Positions 1 to 4,094 of a stretch of 7,010 nucleotides of DNA are shown here, one piece after another (position 1 is the stretch's first letter; each line of letters starts with the position of its first letter). Where the stretch lies: contig JAUMXP010000086.1 in the NCBI GenBank assembly GCA_030529125.1, positions 1 through 7,010 on the forward strand, in the 5' to 3' direction. A program made the position numbers and the translations under genes. The stretch is from Eubacteriales bacterium. Lineage in GTDB: Bacteria; Bacillota; Clostridia; Oscillospirales; Acutalibacteraceae. Below the pieces are notes generated by a model. It ran no database searches. It was given only the letters and a program-made list of their open reading frames with translations, and was not told where the DNA came from.

Positions 1-42
1 TCTTCTGCCTGTACCGTAAAAATATGGTGCCTTATCGTACAT
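1..42 (-). CDS. rpsI: 30S ribosomal protein S9, N-terminal fragment (runs off the left edge)
   Basis: Only the first 14 codons are in the window, read leftward from an ATG at 42-40; they encode MYDKAPYFYGTGRR. This matches the conserved S9 N-terminus (Y-x-GTGRRK). S9 is a small-subunit protein whose C-terminal tail reaches the ribosomal P site. An AGGAGG ribosome binding site at 51-56 sits 8 bases before the start. The gene lies 17 bases after the rplM stop on the same strand, the usual L13-S9 operon order, so it is probably co-transcribed from the promoter at 530-558. The match is short, but motif and gene order together make the call fairly secure. Confidence 0.9.
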   Translation of the reverse strand, partial: MYDKAPYFYGTGRR

Positions 43-59
43 TTAAACTGCCTCCTTTC

Positions 60-488
60 TTACATTTCGAACATCTCAGGCTTCTGAGCCTCATGAACGT
101 GCTCTGAACCTGCGAAAAGTCTTAATCTGAGCATAGCTGCTCTGCCGATAGTGTTAGAAGGAATCATACCCTTAACTGCAAGCTCCATAGCCTTCTCAGG
201 ACGAGTAGCCATAAGTGTTGAGTAAACTGTTTCCTTCATGTGGCCGACATAACCTGTATGACGGTACCATTTTTTCTGTTCGAGTTTTTTACCTGTAAGA
301 ACTGCGTCTTTACAGTTGATGATGATAACGTGGTCGCCGCAATCAACGTGTGGTGTGAATGTTGCCTTGTGCTTACCTCTTAAGAGAACAGCAGCCTGAG
401 CAGCTACTCTACCGAGTGGTTTGCCAGCAGCATCAATGATGTACCACTTGCGCTCAACCTCGCCTTTTTTAGCCATAAAAGTTGACAT
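60..488 (-). CDS. rplM: 50S ribosomal protein L13
   Basis: A complete 142-residue L13, the normal bacterial length (about 142-147). L13 is an early-assembling large-subunit protein that binds 23S rRNA. Recognisable family segments are MSTFMAK at the N-terminus, ERKWYIIDAAGKPLGR (12-27), RGKHKATFTPHVDCGD (37-52), LTGKKLEQKKWYRHTGY (64-80) and the C-terminal EHVHEAQKPE (129-138). The stretch just before that (SNTIGRAAMLRLRLFAGSEH) departs from the common form in which the loop reads GPEHPH, but it keeps the overall pattern. The start at 488 is supported by GGAGG at 496-500, 7 bases upstream. It is the first gene of a leftward rplM-rpsI operon and has its own promoter only about 40 bases upstream. 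Confidence 0.97.
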   Translation of the reverse strand: MSTFMAKKGEVERKWYIIDAAGKPLGRVAAQAAVLLRGKHKATFTPHVDCGDHVIIINCKDAVLTGKKLEQKKWYRHTGYVGHMKETVYSTLMATRPEKAMELAVKGMIPSNTIGRAAMLRLRLFAGSEHVHEAQKPEMFEM

Positions 489-529
489 AGCGATTCCTCC
501 AAATTAATATATTTCATTTGTGCCTAGTG

Positions 530-558
530 ATAATACCATTAATAAATACTAAAGTCAA
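530..558 (-). promoter_or_regulatory. sigma-A type promoter of rplM-rpsI
   Basis: Read on the minus strand, the -35 box TTGACT lies at 558-553 and the -10 box TATTAT at 535-530, with a 17-base spacer. Transcription would start near 523, leaving a 5' leader of only about 35 bases before the rplM ATG. That leaves little room for a structured ribosomal-protein autoregulatory leader, so control may come from promoter strength. This is a sequence match only. Confidence 0.85.
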
Positions 559-799
559 CACTTTTTCAAAACTTTTTTAATTTACAACTACACTTGCTTT
601 GAAATGCTCCGTTTTTCTTTAAAATGCTCGCTTATTCTAAATCGCTATTTTTAAAATTTACGAAGCAATTTTAGCAAAAAACGTAGATTTTATGCTATTT
701 TCCATCGAAATGCTGAAGATGCTTTTAATTATAAATGGTAGTATTCATTATTAGTTAACACATTGTTCACTCGAATTTACAAAATTCTTCATATTCAGG
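559..799. other. AT-rich divergent intergenic region, no gene seen
   Basis: This stretch separates the leftward rplM operon from the rightward UspA-like gene. No plausible coding frame or strong hairpin was found. The 7-base word AAATGCT occurs at 602-608, 622-628 and 708-714; in such AT-rich DNA this may be chance. No terminator is needed here because the flanking genes are divergent. Confidence 0.6.
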
Positions 800-808
800 T
801 GGTATGAT
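800..808 (+). promoter_or_regulatory. extended -10 promoter of the UspA-like gene
   Basis: TG at 800-801, one base, then TATGAT at 803-808 form an extended -10 element (TGnTATnAT). No good -35 hexamer lies 16-18 bases upstream; the nearest candidate, TTTACA at 776-781, is 21 bases away. Extended -10 promoters often lack a -35 box. Predicted transcription start is near 815, giving a leader of about 23 bases that is mostly ribosome binding site. Confidence 0.6.
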
Positions 809-837
809 TAATACAGATAAAACGAGGAGGTGATAAG

Positions 838-1263
838 ATGATTCCAAAGAAGAAGCCGTCTGTACTTGTGTGTGTAACCGGTCAGTACGACTGCGACCGC
901 ATAATTAACGCAGGTTTTGAGAAAGCAGTAGATGAAAATCTCGAGCTTCATGTTTTTTGTGTACATAAACCTATTAGTAATGTGTCGCTCTTGTCTGATG
1001 AAATCGAGTATCTGTACCAGACTTCAAAAAGCCTCGGAGGTGATATGACTATCGCGTTTAACAACGACGCACCAAAAACCGCAGCCGACTTCGCAAAAAA
1101 GATCAATGCAAAGTTCATTTACACAGGTATGCCTGATGACAGACCGTATGGTTTTGTAGACACTGTGCAAAAACTTTTGCCTGAATCTAAATTAATTATG
1201 GTAACAAAAGATGGTGAGCAACTGCTGTATTCTTCAGCATACGCAGTGAAAGCCACCGCATAA
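838..1263 (+). CDS. universal stress protein (UspA)-fold small cytoplasmic protein
   Basis: A 141-residue soluble protein with the alternating strand/helix pattern of a Usp alpha/beta fold. Strand 1 is SVLVCVT (8-14), followed by a C-D-R-I-I helix start (19-23) like that of the Usp domain in KdpD-type sensors. Strand 2 is LELHVFCV (35-42), a later strand is KFIYTG (92-97), and the last is KLIMVT (118-123). The G-x2-G-x9-G(S/T) nucleotide loop of ATP-binding Usp proteins is not evident after TGMPDDRPYG (96-105), so it may be the non-ATP-binding kind. The start has a nearly full anti-Shine-Dalgarno match (AGGAGGTGAT, 825-834), with GGAGG 7 bases before the ATG. It is monocistronic, with its own promoter and a terminator at 1333-1371. 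The role in the cell is unknown; the family assignment rests on fold-level similarity only. Confidence 0.7.
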   Translation: MIPKKKPSVLVCVTGQYDCDRIINAGFEKAVDENLELHVFCVHKPISNVSLLSDEIEYLYQTSKSLGGDMTIAFNNDAPKTAADFAKKINAKFIYTGMPDDRPYGFVDTVQKLLPESKLIMVTKDGEQLLYSSAYAVKATA

Positions 1264-1332
1264 AATGTCAATATTCTGAACGCGGAATAAACCGCAAAAA
1301 TAAAATTTAAAATCTATATTAATAGTTTGCAT

Positions 1333-1371
1333 AACGAGTCTGAGTGTGTCGCTTAGGCTCGTTTGTTTTTT
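1333..1371 (+). terminator. rho-independent terminator of the UspA-like gene
   Basis: A 12-bp stem pairs AACGAGTCTGAG (1333-1344) with CTTAGGCTCGTT (1352-1363), with two G-T wobbles and a 7-base loop. It is followed by TG and six T residues at 1366-1371. It separates the UspA-like gene from the glucokinase gene. Confidence 0.85.
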
Positions 1372-1395
1372 AGTACAAAAATTTATAAAAAGGGT

Positions 1396-1423
1396 TTTAC
1401 ATACTATATTTTTGTGATATACT
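1396..1423 (+). promoter_or_regulatory. promoter of the ROK glucokinase gene
   Basis: -35 TTTACA at 1396-1401, a 16-base spacer, and -10 TATACT at 1418-1423 preceded by TG at 1415-1416 (extended -10). Predicted start is near 1430, giving a leader of about 26 bases with GAGGTG at 1443-1448. The promoter lies inside the upstream in-frame extension of the glucokinase reading frame, which argues for the start at 1456. Confidence 0.75.
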
Positions 1424-1455
1424 CTATTTATACAAATTTTGTGAGGTGTATACAT

Positions 1456-2406
1456 ATGAATTATAGAGTAGGTATTGATTTAGGCGGCACTAATATAGTT
1501 GCAGGTGTAGTCAACGATAAGTACGAAATCGTTGCCAGAGCAGAATGTAAAACTGCTATTCCGCGTCCTGAGTCAGATGTATGTGATTCTATGGCTACTA
1601 TTGTTAAAGAAGCTGTGAAGAAAGCAAAACTCAAGATGGATGATATTGATTATATCGGAATCGGTGTACCTGGTGCGGTTAATCCTGACACAGGTATAGT
1701 TGAAACTTGTCCTAACCTGCTCTTTAAGAACTGGGACATCAGAAAAATGATGAACGACAGATTAGGCAAATACATCAAAATCGAAAACGATGCTAACGCA
1801 GCTGCACTGGGCGAATTTTTAGCAGGCTCAGCTAAAGGCTGCAGAAACGCTGTTGCTATTACTTTAGGCACTGGTGTTGGCGGCGGTATTGTTATTGACG
1901 GCAAGATTTACTCCGGCTCTAACTACGCAGGCGCAGAGCTTGGCCACATGGTTATCGTAAAAGACGGTAAAGAATGCGGTTGTGGTCGTAAAGGCTGCTG
2001 GGAAGCATACGCATCAGCTACAGCACTCATCAATATGACTAAAGATGCTATCCGCAATGAAAAACCTGAGTTCTCATATATGCTTAACCTCTGCGAAGGT
2101 GACATTAATAATGTAAATGGTAAAACACCATTTGATGCTATGATGGCAGGCGACCCTACAGGTCAAGCAGTAGTCGATGAATACATCAGCTATCTCGCAT
2201 GCGGTATAGTTAATGTTATCAATATCTTCCAGCCTGACGTACTTTGTATCGGTGGCGGTGTAAGCAAGCAGGGCGACAATCTCCTAAATCCTGTTCGTGC
2301 TATTGTTGAAGCAGAGCGCATCACAAAGCATAACGATAAGCAGACATACATCTGCGCTGCAACACTTGGCAACGACGCAGGCATCATCGGTGCCGCTATG
2401 TTATAA
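1456..2406 (+). CDS. glcK: ROK-family glucokinase
   Basis: A 316-residue cytoplasmic sugar kinase that would phosphorylate glucose with ATP to glucose 6-phosphate (EC 2.7.1.2), feeding glycolysis. The N-terminal phosphate loop is GIDLGGTNIVAGVV (6-19). The sugar-binding and catalytic segment ENDANAAALGE (110-120) carries the catalytic base Asp112. The second ATP segment is LGTGVGGG (137-144). The ROK signature continues to AELGHM (160-165), with the Glu161/His164 sugar contacts. The zinc site is His164 with CGCGRKGC (Cys174, Cys176, Cys181), followed by WE. GGGVS (266-270) lies in the C-terminal ATP lobe. Length fits the family. The frame is open upstream to an ATG at 1363, but that extension covers the previous terminator and this gene's promoter. 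The ATG at 1456 begins at the conserved motif and has GAGGTG 7 bases upstream. It has no DNA-binding domain, so it is not a ROK repressor. Preference for glucose over other hexoses is inferred. Confidence 0.93.
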   Translation: MNYRVGIDLGGTNIVAGVVNDKYEIVARAECKTAIPRPESDVCDSMATIVKEAVKKAKLKMDDIDYIGIGVPGAVNPDTGIVETCPNLLFKNWDIRKMMNDRLGKYIKIENDANAAALGEFLAGSAKGCRNAVAITLGTGVGGGIVIDGKIYSGSNYAGAELGHMVIVKDGKECGCGRKGCWEAYASATALINMTKDAIRNEKPEFSYMLNLCEGDINNVNGKTPFDAMMAGDPTGQAVVDEYISYLACGIVNVINIFQPDVLCIGGGVSKQGDNLLNPVRAIVEAERITKHNDKQTYICAATLGNDAGIIGAAML

Positions 2407-2415
2407 GAAGCGCCG

Positions 2416-2438
2416 AGCGTTCGAGCCTTACAAATCTC
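2416..2438 (+). repeat. 23-base direct repeat, copy 1
   Basis: These 23 bases are identical to 2577-2599, 161 bases downstream. The copy begins 10 bases after the glucokinase stop codon and ends in CAAATCTC, the complement of GAGATTTG at 2519-2526. It therefore supplies an alternative pairing partner for the left arm of the structured element at 2519-2599. See the separate entry for the full element. Confidence 0.85.
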
Positions 2439-2463
2439 GAGGTGATCGAGGTCGCGCGGTTAA

Positions 2464-2495
2464 AAAATCAAAGAGCTAATTTATTCTTTGATTTT
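2464..2495 (+). terminator. AT-rich hairpin after glcK, possible weak bidirectional terminator
   Basis: A perfect 11-bp inverted repeat, AAAATCAAAGA (2464-2474) and TCTTTGATTTT (2485-2495), with a 10-base loop. The outer pairs form A and T tracts on the two arms, as in weak bidirectional terminators. The low GC content makes termination doubtful, and a stronger terminator follows at 2625. Confidence 0.4.
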
Positions 2496-2518
2496 CAGCA
2501 AGTGACTGAGGAACAGTG

Positions 2519-2599
2519 GAGATTTGAAAGAGATGCGAGAACGAGCGAGGCGTGACATCGCTGTCGCAGACCCATAAGCGTTCGAGCCTTACAAATCTC
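2519..2599 (+). repeat. structured intergenic element with nested inverted repeats
   Basis: Arms pair in nested order. GAGATTTG (2519-2526) pairs with CAAATCTC (2592-2599). CGA/ACG (2536-2543, with a GA bulge) pairs with CGTTCG (2579-2584). AGCGA (2544-2548) pairs with TCGCT (2558-2562). This predicts one long interrupted hairpin of about 80 bases, richer in G+C than its surroundings. The right arm is part of a 23-base direct repeat (2577-2599) whose other copy is at 2416-2438. No coding frame with a ribosome binding site is present. It could be an intergenic repeat family, an RNA, or part of the glcK 3' untranslated region; its function is not known to me. Confidence 0.55.
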
Positions 2600-2624
2600 A
2601 AACACGTATAATTTTAATAGTCTT

Positions 2625-2651
2625 AGGGAGGGTTAATATCCCTCCCTTTTT
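2625..2651 (+). terminator. strong rho-independent terminator
   Basis: GGGAGGG (2626-2632) pairs with CCCTCCC (2640-2646) around a 7-base TA-rich loop, extended by an A-T pair and followed by TTTTT (2647-2651). It ends transcription coming from glcK and through the repeat region, and insulates the tRNA cluster. Confidence 0.92.
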
Positions 2652-2733
2652 GATTTTGCTAACCTAAAAAGATAAATTTTTAAATATTCAGCGAATATTT
2701 TCTTATTTTTTGCAAAAAGTATTTATAAAAAAC

Positions 2734-2762
2734 TTGACAAACTAAAAAAGTTATAATATAAT
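2734..2762 (+). promoter_or_regulatory. consensus promoter of the tRNA cluster
   Basis: -35 TTGACA (2734-2739), 17-base spacer, -10 TATAAT (2757-2762): a perfect sigma-A consensus on all counts. The upstream 2690-2732 stretch is rich in A and T tracts, as in UP elements of stable-RNA promoters. Transcription should start near 2769, about 23 bases before the mature end of tRNA-Met. Confidence 0.93.
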
Positions 2763-2791
2763 AACCCTTGCTATTTGATTAGCTCACACAC

Positions 2792-2868
2792 GGCGGAATA
2801 GCTCAGTTGGCTAGAGCATTCGGTTCATACCCGAAGTGTCGTAGGTTCAAGTCCTATTTCCGCTACCA
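2792..2868 (+). tRNA. tRNA-Met(CAT), elongator type
   Basis: A complete 77-base cloverleaf including encoded CCA. The acceptor GGCGGAA pairs with TTCCGCT, with a G-T first pair, and the discriminator is A. The anticodon stem TTCGG/CCGAA encloses loop TTCATAC with anticodon CAT at 2826-2828. The T arm is GTAGG-TTCAAGT-CCTAT. The three G-C pairs that mark initiator tRNA are missing from the anticodon stem. The GGCGG start and CGGTTCATACCCG core resemble bacillary elongator tRNA-Met, not the lysidine-modified tRNA-Ile. First gene of the cluster. Confidence 0.95.
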
Positions 2869-2871
2869 GAT

Positions 2872-2946
2872 GGCCCGGTGGTCAAGCGGTTAAGACACCG
2901 CCCTTTCACGGCGGTAACACGAGTTCGATTCTCGTCCGGGTCACCA
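2872..2946 (+). tRNA. tRNA-Glu(TTC)
   Basis: A 75-base tRNA with encoded CCA, three bases after tRNA-Met. The acceptor GGCCCGG pairs with CCGGGTC (one G-T pair). The anticodon stem CCGCC/GGCGG encloses CTTTCAC, with anticodon TTC at 2905-2907. The T arm is ACGAG-TTCGATT-CTCGT. It is also the likely substrate of glutamyl-tRNA pathways such as tetrapyrrole synthesis, if present. Confidence 0.97.
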
Positions 2947-2951
2947 CAGAG

Positions 2952-2975
2952 ACCCCTGCAATAGCAGGGGTTTTT
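2952..2975 (+). terminator. terminator-like hairpin between tRNA-Glu and tRNA-Leu
   Basis: ACCCCTGC (2952-2959) pairs perfectly with GCAGGGGT (2964-2971) around the loop AATA, followed by TTTT (2972-2975). By sequence this is a good intrinsic terminator. It stands only 10 bases before the mature 5' end of tRNA-Leu, leaving no room for a separate Leu promoter. Confidence 0.88.
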
Positions 2976-2985
2976 ATTAATAACC

Positions 2986-3073
2986 GCCGGTGTGGTGGAA
3001 TAGGCAGACACAAGGGACTTAAAATCCCTCGATCATTGCGATCGTACCGGTTCAAGTCCGGTCACCGGCACCA
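2986..3073 (+). tRNA. tRNA-Leu(TAA)
   Basis: An 88-base class II tRNA with encoded CCA. The acceptor GCCGGTG pairs with CACCGGC. The anticodon loop CTTAAAA has TAA at 3020-3022. The long variable arm is CGATC-ATTGC-GATCG, and the T arm is ACCGG-TTCAAGT-CCGGT. It reads UUA/UUG leucine codons. Expression seems to depend on readthrough of the hairpin at 2952-2975. Confidence 0.97.
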
Positions 3074-3074
3074 G

Positions 3075-3108
3075 AAAAAACTCCTTGAGAAATCTCAAGG
3101 AGTTTTTT
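3075..3108 (+). terminator. rho-independent terminator of the tRNA cluster
   Basis: AAAAAACTCCTTGAG (3075-3089) pairs with CTCAAGGAGTTTTTT (3094-3108) around AAAT: nine core pairs plus A and T tracts. It starts 2 bases after the tRNA-Leu CCA. The A and T tracts on both arms would let it act in both directions. Its T tract overlaps the left terminal repeat of the palindrome mosaic. Confidence 0.93.
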
Positions 3109-3265
3109 CAATGATATCCGTTTCTGTCGGAACGGGTGATATATCTTCGATATGATATCGCTCTGCGAGCGATGATATATGCCTTCGGCATATGAGGGAA
3201 CGGATATTATATCATGCTTGCGAAGCAAGTATATCCTATCGCGACAGCGATATATCATTGAAAAA
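3104..3265. repeat. palindrome-mosaic element with 14-bp terminal inverted repeats
   Basis: TTTTTCAATGATAT (3104-3117) and ATATCATTGAAAAA (3252-3265) are a perfect 14-bp inverted repeat. Between them lies a string of hairpins joined by ATAT-rich links: 3118-3124 with 3129-3135; ATATC/GATAT (3141-3153); ATCGCTC/GAGCGAT (3157-3173); ATATGCC/GGCATAT (3177-3193); ATGCTTGC/GCAAGTAT (3214-3232, one wobble); TATCGC/GCGATA (3237-3252). ATATCCGTT (3114-3122) can also pair with AACGGATAT (3199-3207), enclosing three of the hairpins. No gene or protein signature lies inside, and an open frame on the minus strand here has no support. The layout resembles modular intergenic repeats such as BOX or REP/BIME elements by analogy only. 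Its terminal repeats make a small non-autonomous mobile element possible. Confidence 0.8.
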
Positions 3266-3285
3266 CATAACATTTATGATATAAT
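3258..3285 (+). promoter_or_regulatory. promoter of the XRE regulator, -35 box inside the repeat element
   Basis: -35 TTGAAA (3258-3263), 16-base spacer, and -10 TATAAT (3280-3285) with TG at 3277-3278 (extended -10). Predicted start is near 3292, giving a leader of about 133 bases. The -35 hexamer is part of the right terminal repeat of the palindrome mosaic (3252-3265), so the element appears to supply part of the promoter. Confidence 0.75.
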
Positions 3286-3320
3286 TTGTTCCATAAATAA
3301 GAATTTGCAAGTTCTTTGCT

Positions 3321-3396
3321 AACCAATAGCAACCCATATTTTTCATTTTGCAACCTGTAATTGGTTCGAAATTGTAACATGATGTATTACAATTTC
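3321..3396 (+). promoter_or_regulatory. structured leader / candidate operator of the XRE regulator
   Basis: Two inverted repeats lie in the leader. AACCAAT (3321-3327) pairs with ATTGGTT (3360-3366). Immediately after, GAAATTGTAA (3368-3377) pairs perfectly with TTACAATTTC (3387-3396) across a 9-base loop. The second is a 29-base dyad ending 12 bases before the Shine-Dalgarno AAGGAGGT (3409-3416). It could be an operator for autoregulation or an RNA hairpin. A weak alternative promoter (TTGGTT 3361, TATTAC 3385, 18-base spacer) overlaps it. Confidence 0.45.
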
Positions 3397-3424
3397 ATCA
3401 TCAACAGCAAGGAGGTTATACCAC

Positions 3425-3865
3425 ATGGCAGTAGGTGATAAAATAGCGAAACTACGCAGAGAACAAAACTTAACGCAAGAGCAATTTGCAGATATGTTGA
3501 AGGTATCACGGCAATCTGTATCAAAATGGGAACTGGATATTACATACCCAGATACAGAGAAACTGATTAGAATTAGCAAAATATTCAATTGTTCACTGGA
3601 TTATCTCTTGAAGGACGAGGTGGAGCGAATGGATAATAATATTGCTACAGCAAACGAAGAATTAAAAGAGAATAAGATTCGCGCTGGAGTACTGACATAT
3701 TTATCCTTCCCTCCATTTTTTGGATGGATTGTGGGGATAATTTCCCTTAAATTTCAAAGGGACCACATGAAAAACAAAGTGCAAATCGCTTTGACAATTT
3801 TAGGGATGCTATTCTCCTTAATTTTTACAGGGGCAATGATTGCAGGATTTTTGTTCGAATTATAA
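3425..3865 (+). CDS. XRE/Cro-type helix-turn-helix regulator with two C-terminal membrane segments
   Basis: A 146-residue protein. Residues 4-62 form an HTH_3 (XRE) domain. LTQEQFADML (16-25) is the first part of the helix-turn-helix, VSRQSVSKWE (27-36) contains the recognition helix, and the domain ends with the typical F-N-C-S-L-D-Y-L-L (54-62). A charged linker (63-86) follows. Two hydrophobic segments, about 87-108 and 119-144, should anchor it in the membrane with the DNA-binding part in the cytoplasm. This layout is common in Firmicutes, and such proteins usually have unknown signals. GGAGG at 3411-3415 lies 9 bases before the ATG. It is monocistronic, with the terminator at 3989, and no obvious target operon is adjacent. 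Autoregulation through the dyad at 3368-3396 is inference. Confidence 0.9.
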   Translation: MAVGDKIAKLRREQNLTQEQFADMLKVSRQSVSKWELDITYPDTEKLIRISKIFNCSLDYLLKDEVERMDNNIATANEELKENKIRAGVLTYLSFPPFFGWIVGIISLKFQRDHMKNKVQIALTILGMLFSLIFTGAMIAGFLFEL

Positions 3866-3893
3866 GATACTTGAAACTCAGAAATTCCAGTTT

Positions 3894-3981
3894 AACGGAG
3901 TGACAAATTCCAATTTATCGAACGGAACAGTTGCGCTACTTTTACTTACTCTTACCTCGATTCTGCTCCGTTTGGTTACTC
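3894..3981. other. intergenic segment with AACGGAG inverted repeats
   Basis: AACGGAG (3894-3900) is the complement of CTCCGTT (3966-3972), and a partial copy, AACGGAA, lies at 3921-3927. GAGTGAC (3898-3904) can also pair with GTTACTC (3975-3981) through one wobble. The plus-strand frame across it (3840-4082) overlaps the end of the XRE gene, lacks a ribosome binding site and reads through the terminator, so it is not considered a gene. Confidence 0.35.
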
Positions 3982-3988
3982 TTTCGCA

Positions 3989-4024
3989 TAAAAAGACAGA
4001 TACCAAAATGTATCTGTCTTTTTA
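3989..4024 (+). terminator. rho-independent terminator, possibly bidirectional
   Basis: A perfect 15-bp stem, TAAAAAGACAGATAC (3989-4003) with GTATCTGTCTTTTTA (4010-4024), around CAAAAT, followed by another T run (4025-4030). It closes the XRE transcript 124 bases after its stop codon. The A tract on the left arm means it could also stop leftward transcription. Confidence 0.92.
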
Positions 4025-4035
4025 TTTTTTCTTCC

Positions 4036-4064
4036 TTTACTTTACAAAATTGCAGAAGTATAAT
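4036..4064 (+). promoter_or_regulatory. promoter of the CAP/LRR/dockerin gene
   Basis: -35 TTTACT (4036-4041), 17-base spacer, -10 TATAAT (4059-4064). A second overlapping pair, TTTACA (4041-4046) and TATAGT (4065-4070) with an 18-base spacer, is also possible. Either leaves a very short leader before AGGAG at 4081-4085. Confidence 0.65.
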
Positions 4065-4094
4065 TATAGTATAAAGATTTAGGAGATGACATAT

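Noticed and set aside
602..714. Three AAATGCT words in the intergenic region as a binding-site array
   Set aside because: The word is short, spacing is irregular (20 and 86 bases), and the region is AT-rich, so chance is a sufficient explanation.
1363..1455. In-frame N-terminal extension of the glucokinase (31 extra residues)
   Set aside because: It covers the T run of the previous terminator and the predicted promoter of the glucokinase gene, has no ribosome binding site at 1363, and the family's conserved N-terminus begins right after the ATG at 1456.
2416..2438. T arm of a degenerate tRNA (GTTCGAGCC resembles a T-loop)
   Set aside because: No acceptor, D arm or anticodon arm can be built around either copy of the repeat.
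2297..2479. 60-residue plus-strand frame crossing the glucokinase 3' end
   Set aside because: It overlaps glcK in another frame, has no ribosome binding site, and extends into the structured repeat.
3104..3265. CRISPR array
   Set aside because: The repeated units are different short palindromes with ATAT links, not identical repeats with unique spacers of even length, and no cas genes are near.
3052..3273. 73-residue minus-strand frame over the hairpin array
   Set aside because: It is made of palindromic repeats, overlaps tRNA-Leu and the terminator, and has no protein-family features.
3878..3985. Minus-strand open stretch (about 35 codons, containing SKSSATVPFDKLEFVTP)
   Set aside because: The composition looks protein-like, but it has no start codon or ribosome binding site and comes out of the terminator hairpin; it may be a decayed fragment or chance.
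3840..4082. 80-residue plus-strand frame
   Set aside because: It overlaps the end of the XRE gene, lacks a ribosome binding site, and runs through a 15-bp terminator and the next promoter.
4086..4094. ATG at 4086 as start of the dockerin protein
   Set aside because: It directly abuts AGGAG with no spacing, while the ATG at 4095 has a 9-base spacing and begins a standard MKK signal peptide.
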